Source: Mariniradius saccharolyticus AK6
GTDB taxonomy: Bacteria; Bacteroidota; Bacteroidia; Cytophagales; Cyclobacteriaceae
Direction of reading: 5' to 3'
NCBI RefSeq assembly: GCF_000330725.2
Contig: NZ_AMZY02000008.1
Span: forward strand, 124,001 to 188,000
DNA: 64,000 bases
Below the pieces are notes generated by a model that saw only the letters and a program-made list of their open reading frames with translations, ran no database searches and was not told the DNA's origin. Below, piece after piece: positions 18,827-27,949 of the stretch. Every line of letters starts with the position of its first letter. The stretch's first letter is position 1. The position numbers and the translations under genes were made by a program.

Positions 18827-18924
18827 GGCGGATTATTTTGCTGCAAAGGAAACAAAAAAACACCAACACTTTCCCCTTTGCCCAGGGTTTTGAAACCCCG
18901 ATCGAAAGAAAATTCGGGAAATCG

Positions 18925-20562
18925 CTAGCGCTTCAACAGCTTGGAACGGTTGATCTCCCTTCCTGACTGCATCTGCACCAAGTACATGCCGCGCGGGATG
19001 GTCTCCAAAAATACATTGAAAGGCTCCCGTACCGAATTCCGCGACACTTCGATTTTTTGGATCGTATTTCCCTTCAAGTCGATCAGGGAAAACTCCCCCT
19101 TCAGGTGATTTCCAAATTGGACAAACAAGTCGGTACCCTCAATAGGGTTGGGATAGATTTTCCAATCACTTTCTTTTCCCGGAAGGCTAATAGCCAATAT
19201 CTCTCCATGGAAAGCATTGAAGAAATCGGGAATGCCGTATCCGAGTAGGTTATCGGGGTTCTCGTATTGCGTGGAACTCTTCAGGATAAACTCAATCAGT
19301 TCGTCTTTTGTCCATTCTCGCCTTCCTTGCCATAGGCCTGCTGCCAAGGCCGCAATCTGCGGCGCGGCGAAACTCGTCCCGTTTGCGGGACCCAAGGTTC
19401 CGTTGGAACGAATCAGTTGAACCGAAGCACCGAAGGCGGCGACTTCTGGCTTGAACCTGCCATCCGCCGTGGCGCCCTGCGAACTAAACGAAGACCTTGT
19501 CAGGTTTGAACCCACCGAACCAACTGACAGGATACCCCTTGCATCAGCTGGCACGGTCAATGAACTTTGACCTCGGGTCCCATAATTGCCCACGCTGTTG
19601 ACGATCAAAATGCCCTTATTGGCCGCAATTGTCGCTCCTTTGGTGACCGCTGCGGTTTCACCATCCAAATCGGCAACCGTGTAATTCATGCTGGGGTCAT
19701 CGAAATCCCAATAGCCAAGCGAACTGTTGATGATATCCACTCCAAGGCTGTCGGCATATTCGGCTGCCCTGACCCAATTGTATTCCTCAATCCAATATTC
19801 TGTAGGCACATCTTCGGTGATACACAAGATATAATCTGCCTCGGGTGCCCCCGCCACCAATTGCTCAGGCCTGTTGGCTGCGATCAGCGACAGCACGTTA
19901 GTGCCGTGTTGGTGGTATGAATAGACGTTGCTGTTGTTGAGGTGGACAAAATCCCGGGTTCCTTTGATTTGTCCATTGGTAAAAAGATGCGCAAATGCTG
20001 GAATGGTATTCACGCCGGGAAATCCAGCATCAAACACCGCGATTCGGATACCTTTTCCTTTGAGGTTTTCTTCATGCATCTGTGGAATACCCAACAGTTC
20101 GTTCTGGAAATCATAGGCCGTAGCCGTTTTCGACAATAAATCCACCGGATATCCCTGCCCTACCGAAGCCCTGTTTCCAAATTCCAAGCGACTGTCGTTG
20201 AGTCCCGGTGCCACCAAGACCACTTTCTCCACAAAAGGGAGTTCGGCCAGGCCGGCGATATTGCCCGGTTTGGCGACGACCACGGATGCATTCAGCCAAT
20301 TGCTGCTGTACAGCACATTGTCCACCAAAGGCGCTATTCCGGCAATATATTTCTCGGAAACAGGCAAATCTAGGCTATCCAAGGCTATGCTTTGGCGGGT
20401 ACGGCGTTCGATGGACTCCGCAGTCAAAAATTCCGTAGGCCTGTTGAGTGAAAAAGTCTGTTGGGGTTTGAACTTGAAATACACCGCATACCGGTTTTGG
20501 GCAGTCGCCAAACCAGCCTGCAATGCCAAAACAAGCACCAACAATCGCTTAAAGTTTACCAT
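18925..20562 (-). CDS. Subtilisin-like (S8) serine protease with T9SS sorting domain
   Basis: 545 aa. Signal peptide 1-21; a prodomain to about residue 160. The catalytic triad is Asp178 (IAVFDAGFPG), His219 (YHQHGTNVLS) and Ser397 (NGTSFAAPQIA), with oxyanion Asn326 (SVGNYG). The last 75 residues (from WKIYPNPIEGTDLFVQF) form a type A type IX secretion sorting domain, ending LVQMQSGREINRSKLLKR, so the protease should be exported across the outer membrane by T9SS. Its start overlaps the end of the upstream lipoprotein gene by 14 bases, so the two are translationally linked. Confidence 0.93.
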   Translation of the reverse strand: MVNFKRLLVLVLALQAGLATAQNRYAVYFKFKPQQTFSLNRPTEFLTAESIERRTRQSIALDSLDLPVSEKYIAGIAPLVDNVLYSSNWLNASVVVAKPGNIAGLAELPFVEKVVLVAPGLNDSRLEFGNRASVGQGYPVDLLSKTATAYDFQNELLGIPQMHEENLKGKGIRIAVFDAGFPGVNTIPAFAHLFTNGQIKGTRDFVHLNNSNVYSYHQHGTNVLSLIAANRPEQLVAGAPEADYILCITEDVPTEYWIEEYNWVRAAEYADSLGVDIINSSLGYWDFDDPSMNYTVADLDGETAAVTKGATIAANKGILIVNSVGNYGTRGQSSLTVPADARGILSVGSVGSNLTRSSFSSQGATADGRFKPEVAAFGASVQLIRSNGTLGPANGTSFAAPQIAALAAGLWQGRREWTKDELIEFILKSSTQYENPDNLLGYGIPDFFNAFHGEILAISLPGKESDWKIYPNPIEGTDLFVQFGNHLKGEFSLIDLKGNTIQKIEVSRNSVREPFNVFLETIPRGMYLVQMQSGREINRSKLLKR

Positions 20563-21238
20563 ATGCCGATAATTTCATGTGGGTCTTACGGCCCGAATCC
20601 AATAACTTTTTCCCCAAGCAATCATTTCTGGAACAATAGGTATGCACTTCGTAATAATGCTCCACCAAGCCTACGCCGCGGGCAAATACTTCATATCGAT
20701 TGTCCCTGAAGGTAATCTCATCATCTTCCTCTTCCTGTAGCACCCTTACCACTTCTTGGTAATTCCGCCCGTTGAGGCTTAGGTTTCCGACAAACACGAC
20801 CTCAAACTCGTCCGATTCATCGGCGTTGTAGATTTCCGCGTCCCAGGTTTTTTCCAACCTTGGAGGGAAAACCAATGGAATCTGCTTCTTGTTTTCAAAT
20901 GTCCGCAGCAATGCCTGATTGGTCCTTTGGATACCGTAGGTAGTCACTGCCGTCCAGTTGGTCCCGTCGGTGGATTTGTCCCGGTTGACCACAAAGACTT
21001 CGTCCCCTTCCGCATTTCTGAAGGTGTATTCGATTTTGTCCCGCAGCTGATAGGTACTTGACTCTTGGTCGTTTTCCCCAAACACGATGGTTTCCTCAAC
21101 TGCATACTGCCAAAACAAACCCACTTGGAGCGGCTGAAATTCAAAACCAAAATCTGTTTTTGGTCTTTCTGTTTCTTGGCAAGCGAAGAGAAAAAATAGG
21201 ACTGATAAGAGATAGATAGGGTGATAGACTCGATTCAT
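20549..21238 (-). CDS. Lipoprotein of unknown function upstream of the S8 protease
   Basis: 229 aa from the ATG at 21238, which gives a lipoprotein signal with lipobox FLFAC. An ORF extension to 21358 is out of keeping with a signal peptide. The mature part opens FGFEFQPLQVGLFWQYAVEE and looks beta-rich. The gene overlaps the protease start by 14 bases, making a two-gene operon; it might be a partner or inhibitor of the protease, but that is inference. No family is recognised. Confidence 0.75.
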   Translation of the reverse strand: MNRVYHPIYLLSVLFFLFACQETERPKTDFGFEFQPLQVGLFWQYAVEETIVFGENDQESSTYQLRDKIEYTFRNAEGDEVFVVNRDKSTDGTNWTAVTTYGIQRTNQALLRTFENKKQIPLVFPPRLEKTWDAEIYNADESDEFEVVFVGNLSLNGRNYQEVVRVLQEEEDDEITFRDNRYEVFARGVGLVEHYYEVHTYCSRNDCLGKKLLDSGRKTHMKLSAYGKL

Positions 21239-21317
21239 ACGAGGTAAAGCATTGGTCAAAAATACTATTTTCAATGTAAAAAGTTTACCTTCGCCCGAAA
21301 AATCAACAAAAAAAGCC

Positions 21318-21944
21318 ATGAGTCTCAGTGCTTTTGTCAAAATAAATGCCGTCAACAACCTCAGCGACGCAAGGTACTGCGCAGGAATGGGGGTTCAGTT
21401 GATGGGATTCTGCCTCGAACCGGGCCATTCAAAATCCATCACCGCCGACAAATACAGGGAGATGACAGGTTGGATTTCAGGCGTCGAATTGGCCGGGGAA
21501 TTTGAACACAGCCATCCGGAACAAATCCTCGAAATCGTGCAGGAATGTCCCGGATTGGGGTATGTCGAAGTCAGGGAAGAAGCGTTTCTGCCCATGCTGA
21601 TGCATGCCGGATTTCAATTGATTTGGAAAGTCCAAGTCGAGCATCCCGAGCATCTGGATGCACTGATGCCAAAAACCGGCTACCTCAACACCCACAATAT
21701 CATGCTTCACCTCGTTTCGGAACACCTGCTGCTGGATGATTCGGTGGTTGAGAAAGTCGGTCATTTGTGCAGAAACTGCGAAGTTCTTGTTGGCTTTGAC
21801 ATCAATGCAGCAAACGTCCTAGACCTATTGGAAACTGCCCAACCCAAGGGAATATCCCTCGAAGGCGGCGAGGAAATCAAGCCGGGGTTCAAGGATTTCG
21901 ACGAGCTGTCCGAGATTTTAGAAATATTGGAGGAGGAAGAATGA
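21318..21944 (+). CDS. TrpF-like (phosphoribosylanthranilate isomerase-type) protein, catalytic Cys missing
   Basis: 208 aa from the ATG at 21318. The fold signature of TrpF is visible: FVKINAVNNLSDARYCAGMGVQLMGF at the start, and ISLEGGEEIKPGFKDFDEL at the end (compare the TrpF phosphate-binding loop and its PGxKD). The TrpF catalytic Cys normally lies in KICG, and here the motif is KINA. The usual catalytic Asp in the middle of the barrel is also not evident (GYLNTHNIM). So it probably keeps the (beta/alpha)8 barrel but not the standard isomerase chemistry. It overlaps hemF by 4 bases (ATGA), so the two are co-translated. Confidence 0.7.
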   Translation: MSLSAFVKINAVNNLSDARYCAGMGVQLMGFCLEPGHSKSITADKYREMTGWISGVELAGEFEHSHPEQILEIVQECPGLGYVEVREEAFLPMLMHAGFQLIWKVQVEHPEHLDALMPKTGYLNTHNIMLHLVSEHLLLDDSVVEKVGHLCRNCEVLVGFDINAANVLDLLETAQPKGISLEGGEEIKPGFKDFDELSEILEILEEEE

Positions 21945-22867
21945 TGCAGGAAAACACCAAAGTGCTCCTCGACAAGGATTTGATTGCGAAGGAATTCAAG
22001 GAAATCCAGGACCATATCTGCCGGGAATTGGAAGCCGAAGATGGCCTTGCCAAATTCAAGGAAGACCTTTGGGAAAGACCCGAAGGAGGAGGCGGGCGTA
22101 CCCGAATCATTCAGGATGGGGCAGTCTTGGAAAAAGGCGGCGTGGCGTTTTCAGCCGTGTCAGGACCTACGCCCGAAAAGATCCTCTCCAAACTCGAACT
22201 GGAGCAGGCTGACTTTTTTGCGACCGGCGTATCGATCGTCATCCATCCCAAAAGCCCCATGGTGCCGATCATCCACATGAATATCCGCTACTTCGAAATG
22301 AGCAATGGCGTGTGGTGGTTTGGCGGGGGAATCGACCTGACGCCCCATTATGTGGATTTGGCTGATGCACAATACTTCCACCAACAGGTCAAGGATTGCT
22401 GCGACCAATTCGATCCAAGCTACTATCCGAAGTTTAAAAAATGGGCGGATGATTACTTCTTCCTCAAACACCGGACCGAAACCCGGGGTGTTGGGGGAAT
22501 ATTCTTCGATAGGTTAAATGCCCAAACCAAAGCCGAGGCAGAAAAACTCCATGCTTTCGTGAAATCCGTGGGCTACCTTTTCCCAAAAGTCTATCGCCAC
22601 TTGATGGCAAAAAACAAGGCCCTGCCGTTTGGCGAAGCCGAGAAAAAATGGCAATCCATCCGACGCGGCCGCTACGTGGAGTTCAATTTGGTATGGGATG
22701 CAGGGACCAAATTTGGATTGGATACCAACGGCAGGACGGAAAGTATCCTCATGAGTATGCCGCCCATGGCCCAATGGGAATACATGCACAGCGTCGCAGC
22801 CGGATCAAAGGAAGAATTCACGCTCAAGCATCTCAAAAAAGGGATCGATTGGATGAATATCCTCTAA
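21941..22867 (+). CDS. hemF: Oxygen-dependent coproporphyrinogen III oxidase
   Basis: 308 aa, the full family length. HemF converts coproporphyrinogen III to protoporphyrinogen IX in haem synthesis, using O2. Signatures: GGRTRIIQDGAVLEKGGV, ATGVSIVIHPKSPMVPIIHMN, WWFGGGIDLTPHY, and RRGRYVEFNLVWDAGTKFGL near the C-terminus. Two adjacent ATGs (21941, 21944) could start it; the first overlaps the TrpF-like gene stop by four bases. Cytoplasmic. Confidence 0.96.
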   Translation: MMQENTKVLLDKDLIAKEFKEIQDHICRELEAEDGLAKFKEDLWERPEGGGGRTRIIQDGAVLEKGGVAFSAVSGPTPEKILSKLELEQADFFATGVSIVIHPKSPMVPIIHMNIRYFEMSNGVWWFGGGIDLTPHYVDLADAQYFHQQVKDCCDQFDPSYYPKFKKWADDYFFLKHRTETRGVGGIFFDRLNAQTKAEAEKLHAFVKSVGYLFPKVYRHLMAKNKALPFGEAEKKWQSIRRGRYVEFNLVWDAGTKFGLDTNGRTESILMSMPPMAQWEYMHSVAAGSKEEFTLKHLKKGIDWMNIL

Positions 22868-22907
22868 TTTTGAATTTCAGTCAAAAGAAGTTTTCGCCAA
22901 AAACACT

Positions 22908-23483
22908 ATGCTCGATCAAATCGCCAAATGGGATGAGGAACTCTTTCTCTGGCTCAATGGATTCCATGTGGATTTCCTTGATCCCGTGATGTTGTTCCTT
23001 ACAAAAACCTACCCATGGATTCCCATGTATGCGTTTCTGCTTTTCTTGGTCTTCAAGACCTATGGAAAAGCCTCTTGGTGGGTGGTATTGGCGATCGGAT
23101 TGACGATTTTGTTGGCGGACCAAACGGCTTCGGGCTTGATGAAGCCCTTCTTCGCCCGGCTTCGGCCCTGCCATGAACCAATGTTGGAAGGCATGATGTA
23201 CAATTATGGGGGCTGTTGGGGAAGGTTTGGATTTGTGTCTTCCCATGCTGCCAATAGCTTTGCCGTCGCGACTTTGATGACCTTGACCTTGGGTCAACAG
23301 TATCCCAAGATCAAGTGGCTGTTTCTTTGGGCGGGGATTTTTACTTATACGCGCATTTACCTCGGTGTACATTATCCGGGCGACGTAATCGTCGGTGCCA
23401 TGGTAGGTGTATTGTCGGCGATCGTTGCTTTTTACCTTTTCAGGTGGGTGTATTCCTTGGTTGCAAAAAAACAGGCGGCTTAA
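22908..23483 (+). CDS. PAP2-family membrane phosphatase
   Basis: 191 aa with about five membrane segments. The three PAP2 motifs are present: KPFFARLRPC, SSHAANSFAVA and LGVHYPGDVIVGA, the last two holding the catalytic histidines. Such enzymes dephosphorylate lipid phosphates, such as undecaprenyl pyrophosphate or phosphatidyl glycerophosphate; the substrate is not determinable. It follows hemF after 40 bases and may be part of its operon. Confidence 0.92.
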   Translation: MLDQIAKWDEELFLWLNGFHVDFLDPVMLFLTKTYPWIPMYAFLLFLVFKTYGKASWWVVLAIGLTILLADQTASGLMKPFFARLRPCHEPMLEGMMYNYGGCWGRFGFVSSHAANSFAVATLMTLTLGQQYPKIKWLFLWAGIFTYTRIYLGVHYPGDVIVGAMVGVLSAIVAFYLFRWVYSLVAKKQAA

Positions 23484-24283
23484 TTCCCAAAGAAAACGTT
23501 CAATTTATCGCTTTCTTATTTTCCAAAAATCCCCGTTTGCATACCAATTACCAACCAAATTTTCACGCAGCGAACGCAGCCGGCTCGGGAAGGTTATTTT
23601 CCGAATCTGAAACTGCACAAAGTATTTGGTTAGATCGGGCGCGGGGAATGAAAGTCCGCCGGGCCGGCCGGGGCCTTGAGCGATGGCCTAGGATTGGACT
23701 TTCTTGTCTCCCGATAATTATCGGGATTGGTTACTTTTTTTGACAAGAAAAAAAGTAACATCGGAATAAAACGCTGATGGAAAGACCAGGGTATGGCGAC
23801 ACAATCCACGTTTAGGATCAATCCTTCCCGGTTTTTGGTGAAAACCCAAATTGATTCTTAAACTTTCCTCTCCCAAAAACAAATGCTTCGCTGATTTCCT
23901 TTTCCCCGGTCCACGATGATTATCGGGAAAAACCCGGGGCTATTCATGGTTCCACCCCCTTCGGGATGGAGTTCCCAATTACCCTGCGTTTCTGACGGTG
24001 GGATACCCATTGAAGGATGATTGTAGGATCAATCCTCTGATTTTACGAAGGCTTCACTTCGTCATTCCGAGTTTTTAAAATTTGGCATCAACAAAAAGGC
24101 AATGACAAATGGGTTCACGCCGCGGACGCAGCGATTTCGCAGCGAACGCCGCGAGAACATTTTCGAAGTCGATGGTGGGTCCCGATTCTTGTTGGTGAAA
24201 GGAGTGTCCCAAAAATTAGAGATGCTTCCCTCCGCAAGCTACGGTTCAGCATGACGGGACGAAACCTTATGCCTTCGGTTCCG
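23484..24283. other. Gene-poor intergenic stretch with hairpins and shared repeat fragments
   Basis: No convincing gene. It holds a cccgataattatcggg palindrome (23710-23725) and a long hairpin at 23730-23759 (gttacttttttt / aaaaaaagtaac). The word atgccaaattttaaaaactc at 27892-27911 also appears as its reverse complement at about 24068-24087. A tail at 24235-24258 (gctacggttcagcatgacgg) recurs at 27847-27866. Confidence 0.6.
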
Positions 24284-24350
24284 TGTCTTGCCTCTTGTCT
24301 CTTGCTTCTTGGTTCTGAAGTCTTGCGTCTTGTGTCTTGAGTCTTGAGTC
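24284..24350 (+). repeat. Period-7 pyrimidine array 1
   Basis: About 10 imperfect 7-base units of the form CTTGNNT/TTGNNTC, unbroken in phase, ending at the base before the ribE stop codon (minus strand). Confidence 0.8.
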
Positions 24351-24947
24351 TCAATTCCCCTGATACCCCCTTATAATCCTCTGGATGTATTTTCCCACGA
24401 TATCAAACTCCAGATTGACCTCATCGCTGACCGTCAAATCATGGAAATTGGTATGCTCATAGGTGTAAGGAATGATGGCGACGCGGAAGGAACCGTTTTT
24501 TGAGTTGAAGCATGTGAGGCTGGTGCCGTTGATGCAAATGGAGCCTTTTTCAACTGTGACATTGCCCGTGGCCGGATCAAAGGAAAAATCAAAAAGCCAA
24601 GAACCGTCCTGTTCCTGAATCGCTTCTACCCTGCCTGTTTGGTCCACGTGACCTTGTACAATGTGCCCATCAAAGCGTCCATTGGCAGGCATGCAGCGTT
24701 CCAAATTGACTTTCTTTCCCGGTTTCCAAGACTTCAGATTGGTCTTTTGGAGCGTCTCATCGATGGCCGTGACGCGGTAGCTGTCGCCATGGATTGCGAC
24801 AACGGTCAGGCAGACGCCATTGTGCGAGACTGACTGGTCCACCCGCAACTCATGCGTGATGGGAGACACGATGTCAAAGTGGAAATTGCTGCCCTCTTGT
24901 GTTACTTGGGCGACGGTGCCGAGCGTCTCGATGATTCCTGTAAACAT
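24351..24947 (-). CDS. ribE: Riboflavin synthase, alpha subunit
   Basis: 198 aa. Converts two 6,7-dimethyl-8-ribityllumazine molecules into riboflavin. The N-terminus MFTGIIETLGTV is the family signature, followed by the two lumazine-binding barrels: the first with VSHNGVCLTV and VNLERCMPANGRFDGH, the second with KGSICINGTSLT and FHDLTVSDEVNLEFD. Cytoplasmic. No FMN riboswitch is visible upstream, and no other rib gene is adjacent. The stop codon directly abuts a heptamer repeat array. Confidence 0.95.
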   Translation of the reverse strand: MFTGIIETLGTVAQVTQEGSNFHFDIVSPITHELRVDQSVSHNGVCLTVVAIHGDSYRVTAIDETLQKTNLKSWKPGKKVNLERCMPANGRFDGHIVQGHVDQTGRVEAIQEQDGSWLFDFSFDPATGNVTVEKGSICINGTSLTCFNSKNGSFRVAIIPYTYEHTNFHDLTVSDEVNLEFDIVGKYIQRIIRGYQGN

Positions 24948-25065
24948 ACTGCAAAACTAAGTGGAAGACTTTCAGCGGAAATGCCAAAAGCCCTTAAATT
25001 CGGGGCAAATTAAGCCATTTATTCGCTTAACTTCGCAGCCAAAACAAAAGTTTCCCATACCACCC

Positions 25066-25725
25066 ATGCTCAAGCTTGAGGATACCTACCGCCACAAAGG
25101 CCAAAGAAAAGAACTCGTCAAACTCCTCCGCAGCAAAGGCATCCGGGACGAGAAGGTCCTCGAAGCCATCAACACCGTCCCCAGGCATTTTTTCTTCGAT
25201 ACCGCCTTGGATTCCCATGCCTATGAGGACAAGGCCTTTCCCATCGGCGAGGGGCAGACGATTTCCCAGCCCTTTACGGTGGCATTCCAAACACAGCTGC
25301 TGGAGATTAAACCCGGCGACCGCGTCCTCGAAATAGGCACAGGCTCCGGCTACCAGGCAAGTATCCTTCACCTTCTTGGTGCAGAGGTCCATACGATCGA
25401 GTACCAAAAGAAGCTGTATGAAAAGACCAAGAAATTCATGGCGAAGTTGGGAATCCACATGCATTTCTATCTGGGTGACGGTTCACAGGGAATCCCCGAA
25501 AAATCCCCCTTTGACAAAATCATCGTCACTGCCGGCGCACCCATTGTGCCCAATTCCCTACTCAAGCAACTCAAGGTCGGCGGCATCCTCGTCATCCCGG
25601 TCGGTGACCGCAAGACCCAAAAGATGCTCAAACTCACCAAAAAGACCGCCACGACCATCGAACAGGAATCCTTCGACAATTTTGCTTTTGTGCCATTGCT
25701 TGGGACGGAAGGTTGGAAGGGATAA
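25066..25725 (+). CDS. pcm: Protein-L-isoaspartate O-methyltransferase
   Basis: 219 aa from the ATG at 25066; the ORF can be extended to 24961 but homologues begin near here. The enzyme methylates isoaspartyl residues of damaged proteins with S-adenosylmethionine. Motifs: PRHFFFDTALDSHAYEDKAFP, GQTISQPFTVAFQT, and the SAM-binding loop VLEIGTGSGYQA, then VTAGAPIVPNSLLKQLK. Codon use is GC-rich compared with neighbouring intergenic DNA. Confidence 0.94.
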   Translation: MLKLEDTYRHKGQRKELVKLLRSKGIRDEKVLEAINTVPRHFFFDTALDSHAYEDKAFPIGEGQTISQPFTVAFQTQLLEIKPGDRVLEIGTGSGYQASILHLLGAEVHTIEYQKKLYEKTKKFMAKLGIHMHFYLGDGSQGIPEKSPFDKIIVTAGAPIVPNSLLKQLKVGGILVIPVGDRKTQKMLKLTKKTATTIEQESFDNFAFVPLLGTEGWKG

Positions 25726-25773
25726 GGAAGAAGTACGAAGTTTGGAAAGCGAATGGAAAAATTCAAAATGATC

Positions 25774-25975
25774 AATGATCAATTCACCTCTCCCCGACCC
25801 TCCCCTTCAGGAGAGGGAGCTGATGCAAACCGAAGGTATCTCTTTTGGAATGAGGGATTCAAGTCCCATCGGGACGCTCTAATTGTAGAAAAAACGGCAA
25901 GTATTTGACCACGAGCCCCAGAGGGGCGATTTGATGAAAAACAAGGTAGATTTCTCGGTCGTTCCTCCCTCCCCA
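25774..25975 (+). repeat. 200-bp direct repeat, copy 1
   Basis: About 200 bases, roughly 90% identical to 27541-27741. It contains the CACCTCTCCCCGACC-type module and a gagccccagaggggc hairpin near 25915-25929. The region has no gene. Confidence 0.8.
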
Positions 25976-26027
25976 CCTGCGTCGGGCAGGGAAATCACAA
26001 AAGCAAGCCCTTTTTCTCCCAAATCCC

Positions 26028-26157
26028 TTTCTTGCCTCTCGCCTCTCGCTTCTCGTCTATTGTCTCTCGCTTCTTGCCTCTCGCCTCTCGCCTCTCGCTT
26101 CTTTTGTCTTGTGTCTTAAGTCTTTTGTCTTGCGTCTTGACTCTCGCCTCTCAAACC
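26028..26157 (+). repeat. Period-7 pyrimidine array 2
   Basis: About 17 in-phase heptamers such as TTGCCTC, TCGCCTC, TCGCTTC and TTGTGTC. It ends five bases before the stop codon of the RDD gene. The preceding 40 bases resemble those before array 3. Confidence 0.8.
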
Positions 26158-26161
26158 CCAC

Positions 26162-26617
26162 CTATTTCCTCCTCACCAAGGTTCCACAAATCAAGTCATG
26201 CAGGGCTTGACGATGAGGGTTGATATCGATCATCAAAATGCCAACTACCGTAGCTGCCGAAACAATCTTCAGCGGAAATCTCAAAAAAGACTGGAGGAAG
26301 ATAATCTTTGATCCCTCCTTGTTCGTGACATGGAGCCTAAACAATCGCTTACCGAGGCTGCCACCGGCTTTCCATTCCATCACTGAGAAATAAAGCCAAA
26401 CGGCAATGAGAATCGGTAAAACAAACAGGGGCTCATACACGGAATCCCAGCCAAAAACCAACACGAAAACAATTCCGATAAGCGGGACAAGGGTCAAGTC
26501 CAAAATGAAAAAATCCACGATTGCCGCCAATACGCGGGATCCTAGCATCAAGCCCGTTCTACTAACCTGAGATTCCTTTCTGAAGGAAATCCTTCTCGCC
26601 GTTGTTTCCATTTCCAA
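26162..26617 (-). CDS. RDD family membrane protein
   Basis: 151 aa. The RDD signature is GSRVLAAIVDFFILDLTL, followed by two to three hydrophobic segments (VFVLVFGW, PLKIVSAATVVGIL) and the GGSLGKRLFRLHV motif usual in this family. RDD proteins are integral membrane proteins of mostly unknown role. The neighbouring TonB-type gene lies in the same direction about 50 bases upstream, so a two-gene unit is likely. Confidence 0.85.
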   Translation of the reverse strand: MEMETTARRISFRKESQVSRTGLMLGSRVLAAIVDFFILDLTLVPLIGIVFVLVFGWDSVYEPLFVLPILIAVWLYFSVMEWKAGGSLGKRLFRLHVTNKEGSKIIFLQSFLRFPLKIVSAATVVGILMIDINPHRQALHDLICGTLVRRK

Positions 26618-26667
26618 ACTAGTTTCTTATTTTTTTGATTCGTTCGACAATGAATGATTTATGACAA

Positions 26668-27414
26668 TCAATCAGAGAGCTTAAACCTAATGGGAATACG
26701 AAAAATGGATTCCTCTGTTTTCCCATTGAATGTTTGGGGAGTAAAATGATAGGGGTATTCCCTGACAACTCTCTTAGCTTCTTTCACTAGATCAGGATAA
26801 CAAGTGTCTTCATTTAAACAGTAGACTTCTGATATTTCACCGATATCTGTAACGACAAACATCAGGTAGACTGTGCCTTCCTCTCCCTTCTTTCTGGAGG
26901 AAATTGGATATACTAGGTTTTTAGACAAATACTCGTTCCAGCCGTTCAAACCTCCCTTTGCACTGGCTTGAAAATCCAGCACGGCTGGCACCACATTTCC
27001 TTCTTCATCATAGGACTTTGTTTCCACTATATCAAAATGATGAAGCTTCTGTTCGGTCCTTATTTTCCCATTTTCATAATAGTACTTCCAGTCAAAGATG
27101 TTGGTTCGGTAATCAAAATCATACTTTCTCTTTAATTTCTCATTGACATCATATTCTAGGTGCGTCATAAAGAGCTTTTCCCCATTTGCATCTTTCACAA
27201 TGGTAATATCAAACACGATGACACTATCCATCGTGTAGGTCTTGGACCTTAGTTTGCGGCCAACTTCCTTATCAACCTCAAAAAATACGGGAACGGTATC
27301 ACGCAAGGAATCAAATTCTAGGTGTCTCGCATTGAGATACCTCACCGTCTCCTGCCCAAATCCAGCAGTCTGGACAAGCATAAAAACAGCAAATACGAAC
27401 AGCAATCGAACCAT
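26668..27414 (-). CDS. Secreted protein with TonB C-terminal-like domain
   Basis: 248 aa with an N-terminal signal peptide (MVRLLFVFAVFMLVQTAGF). The N-terminal half includes a MORN-like/YwqK-like strip (KYDFDYRTNIFDWKYYYENGKIRTEQ). The C-terminal 90 residues (about 155-248) have the TonB C-terminal fold pattern: LVYPISSRKKGEEGTVYLMFVV, GEISEV, and the closing FRIPIRFKL. In Bacteroidota such proteins act as energy-transducing or TonB-like periplasmic domains; here there is no TM anchor other than the signal. It is enclosed, together with the RDD gene, by two 200-bp direct repeats. Confidence 0.75.
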   Translation of the reverse strand: MVRLLFVFAVFMLVQTAGFGQETVRYLNARHLEFDSLRDTVPVFFEVDKEVGRKLRSKTYTMDSVIVFDITIVKDANGEKLFMTHLEYDVNEKLKRKYDFDYRTNIFDWKYYYENGKIRTEQKLHHFDIVETKSYDEEGNVVPAVLDFQASAKGGLNGWNEYLSKNLVYPISSRKKGEEGTVYLMFVVTDIGEISEVYCLNEDTCYPDLVKEAKRVVREYPYHFTPQTFNGKTEESIFRIPIRFKLSD

Positions 27415-27540
27415 ATTTATCGAAAAGGATACAAAACTAAATTTAAAGACTTATCCTTTCGGTTGTATGTGGCTGAAGAAAAAAAGTTTCAATAATGCAT
27501 ATGCTGCTATTGATGAATAAATGATAAATGCGCAATGATA

Positions 27541-27741
27541 AATGATCAATTCACCTCTCCCCGGCCCTCTCCTTCAGGAAAAGGAGCTAATGCAAACCGA
27601 AGGAATCTCTTTTGGAATGAGGGATTCAAGTCCCATCGGGACGCTCTAACTGTATAAAAAACGGCAAGTATTTGATCACGAGCCCCATCGGGGCGATTTG
27701 ATGAAAAACAAGGTAGATTTCTCGGTCGTTCCTCCCTACCA
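27541..27741 (+). repeat. 200-bp direct repeat, copy 2
   Basis: Matches 25774-25975 at roughly 90% identity. The two copies enclose the RDD and TonB-type genes. The internal gagccccatcggggc hairpin (about 27681-27695) has a changed loop but paired stems. Confidence 0.8.
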
Positions 27742-27765
27742 ATGACAGGTTGGTGAACCGTCACC

Positions 27766-27868
27766 CTGAGGTCCCGATCGCTATCGTGGAGAAGGGTCTC
27801 CTCAATTTGGGCGATGCTTCTCCCGTACGGCTGTCGGGATCCGCAAGCTACGGTTCAGCATGACGGTA
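27766..27868. repeat. Element with inverted ends (ACCGTCACCCTGA ... TCAGCATGACGGT)
   Basis: About 100 bases with imperfectly matching inverted ends at 27766 and 27868. Its right part (gctacggttcagcatgacgg) also appears at 24239-24258. No coding content; a small non-autonomous mobile element is likely. Confidence 0.6.
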
Positions 27869-27949
27869 AGCAGCTGACATTCGCTTTCTGTAAATGCCAA
27901 ATTTTAAAAACTCGAAATAACAAAGGAAGGCCCTTTTCTCCCGAATCCC

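Noticed and set aside
24948-25065. FMN riboswitch for ribE
   Set aside because: The sequence upstream of ribE (minus strand) has no conserved RFN elements.
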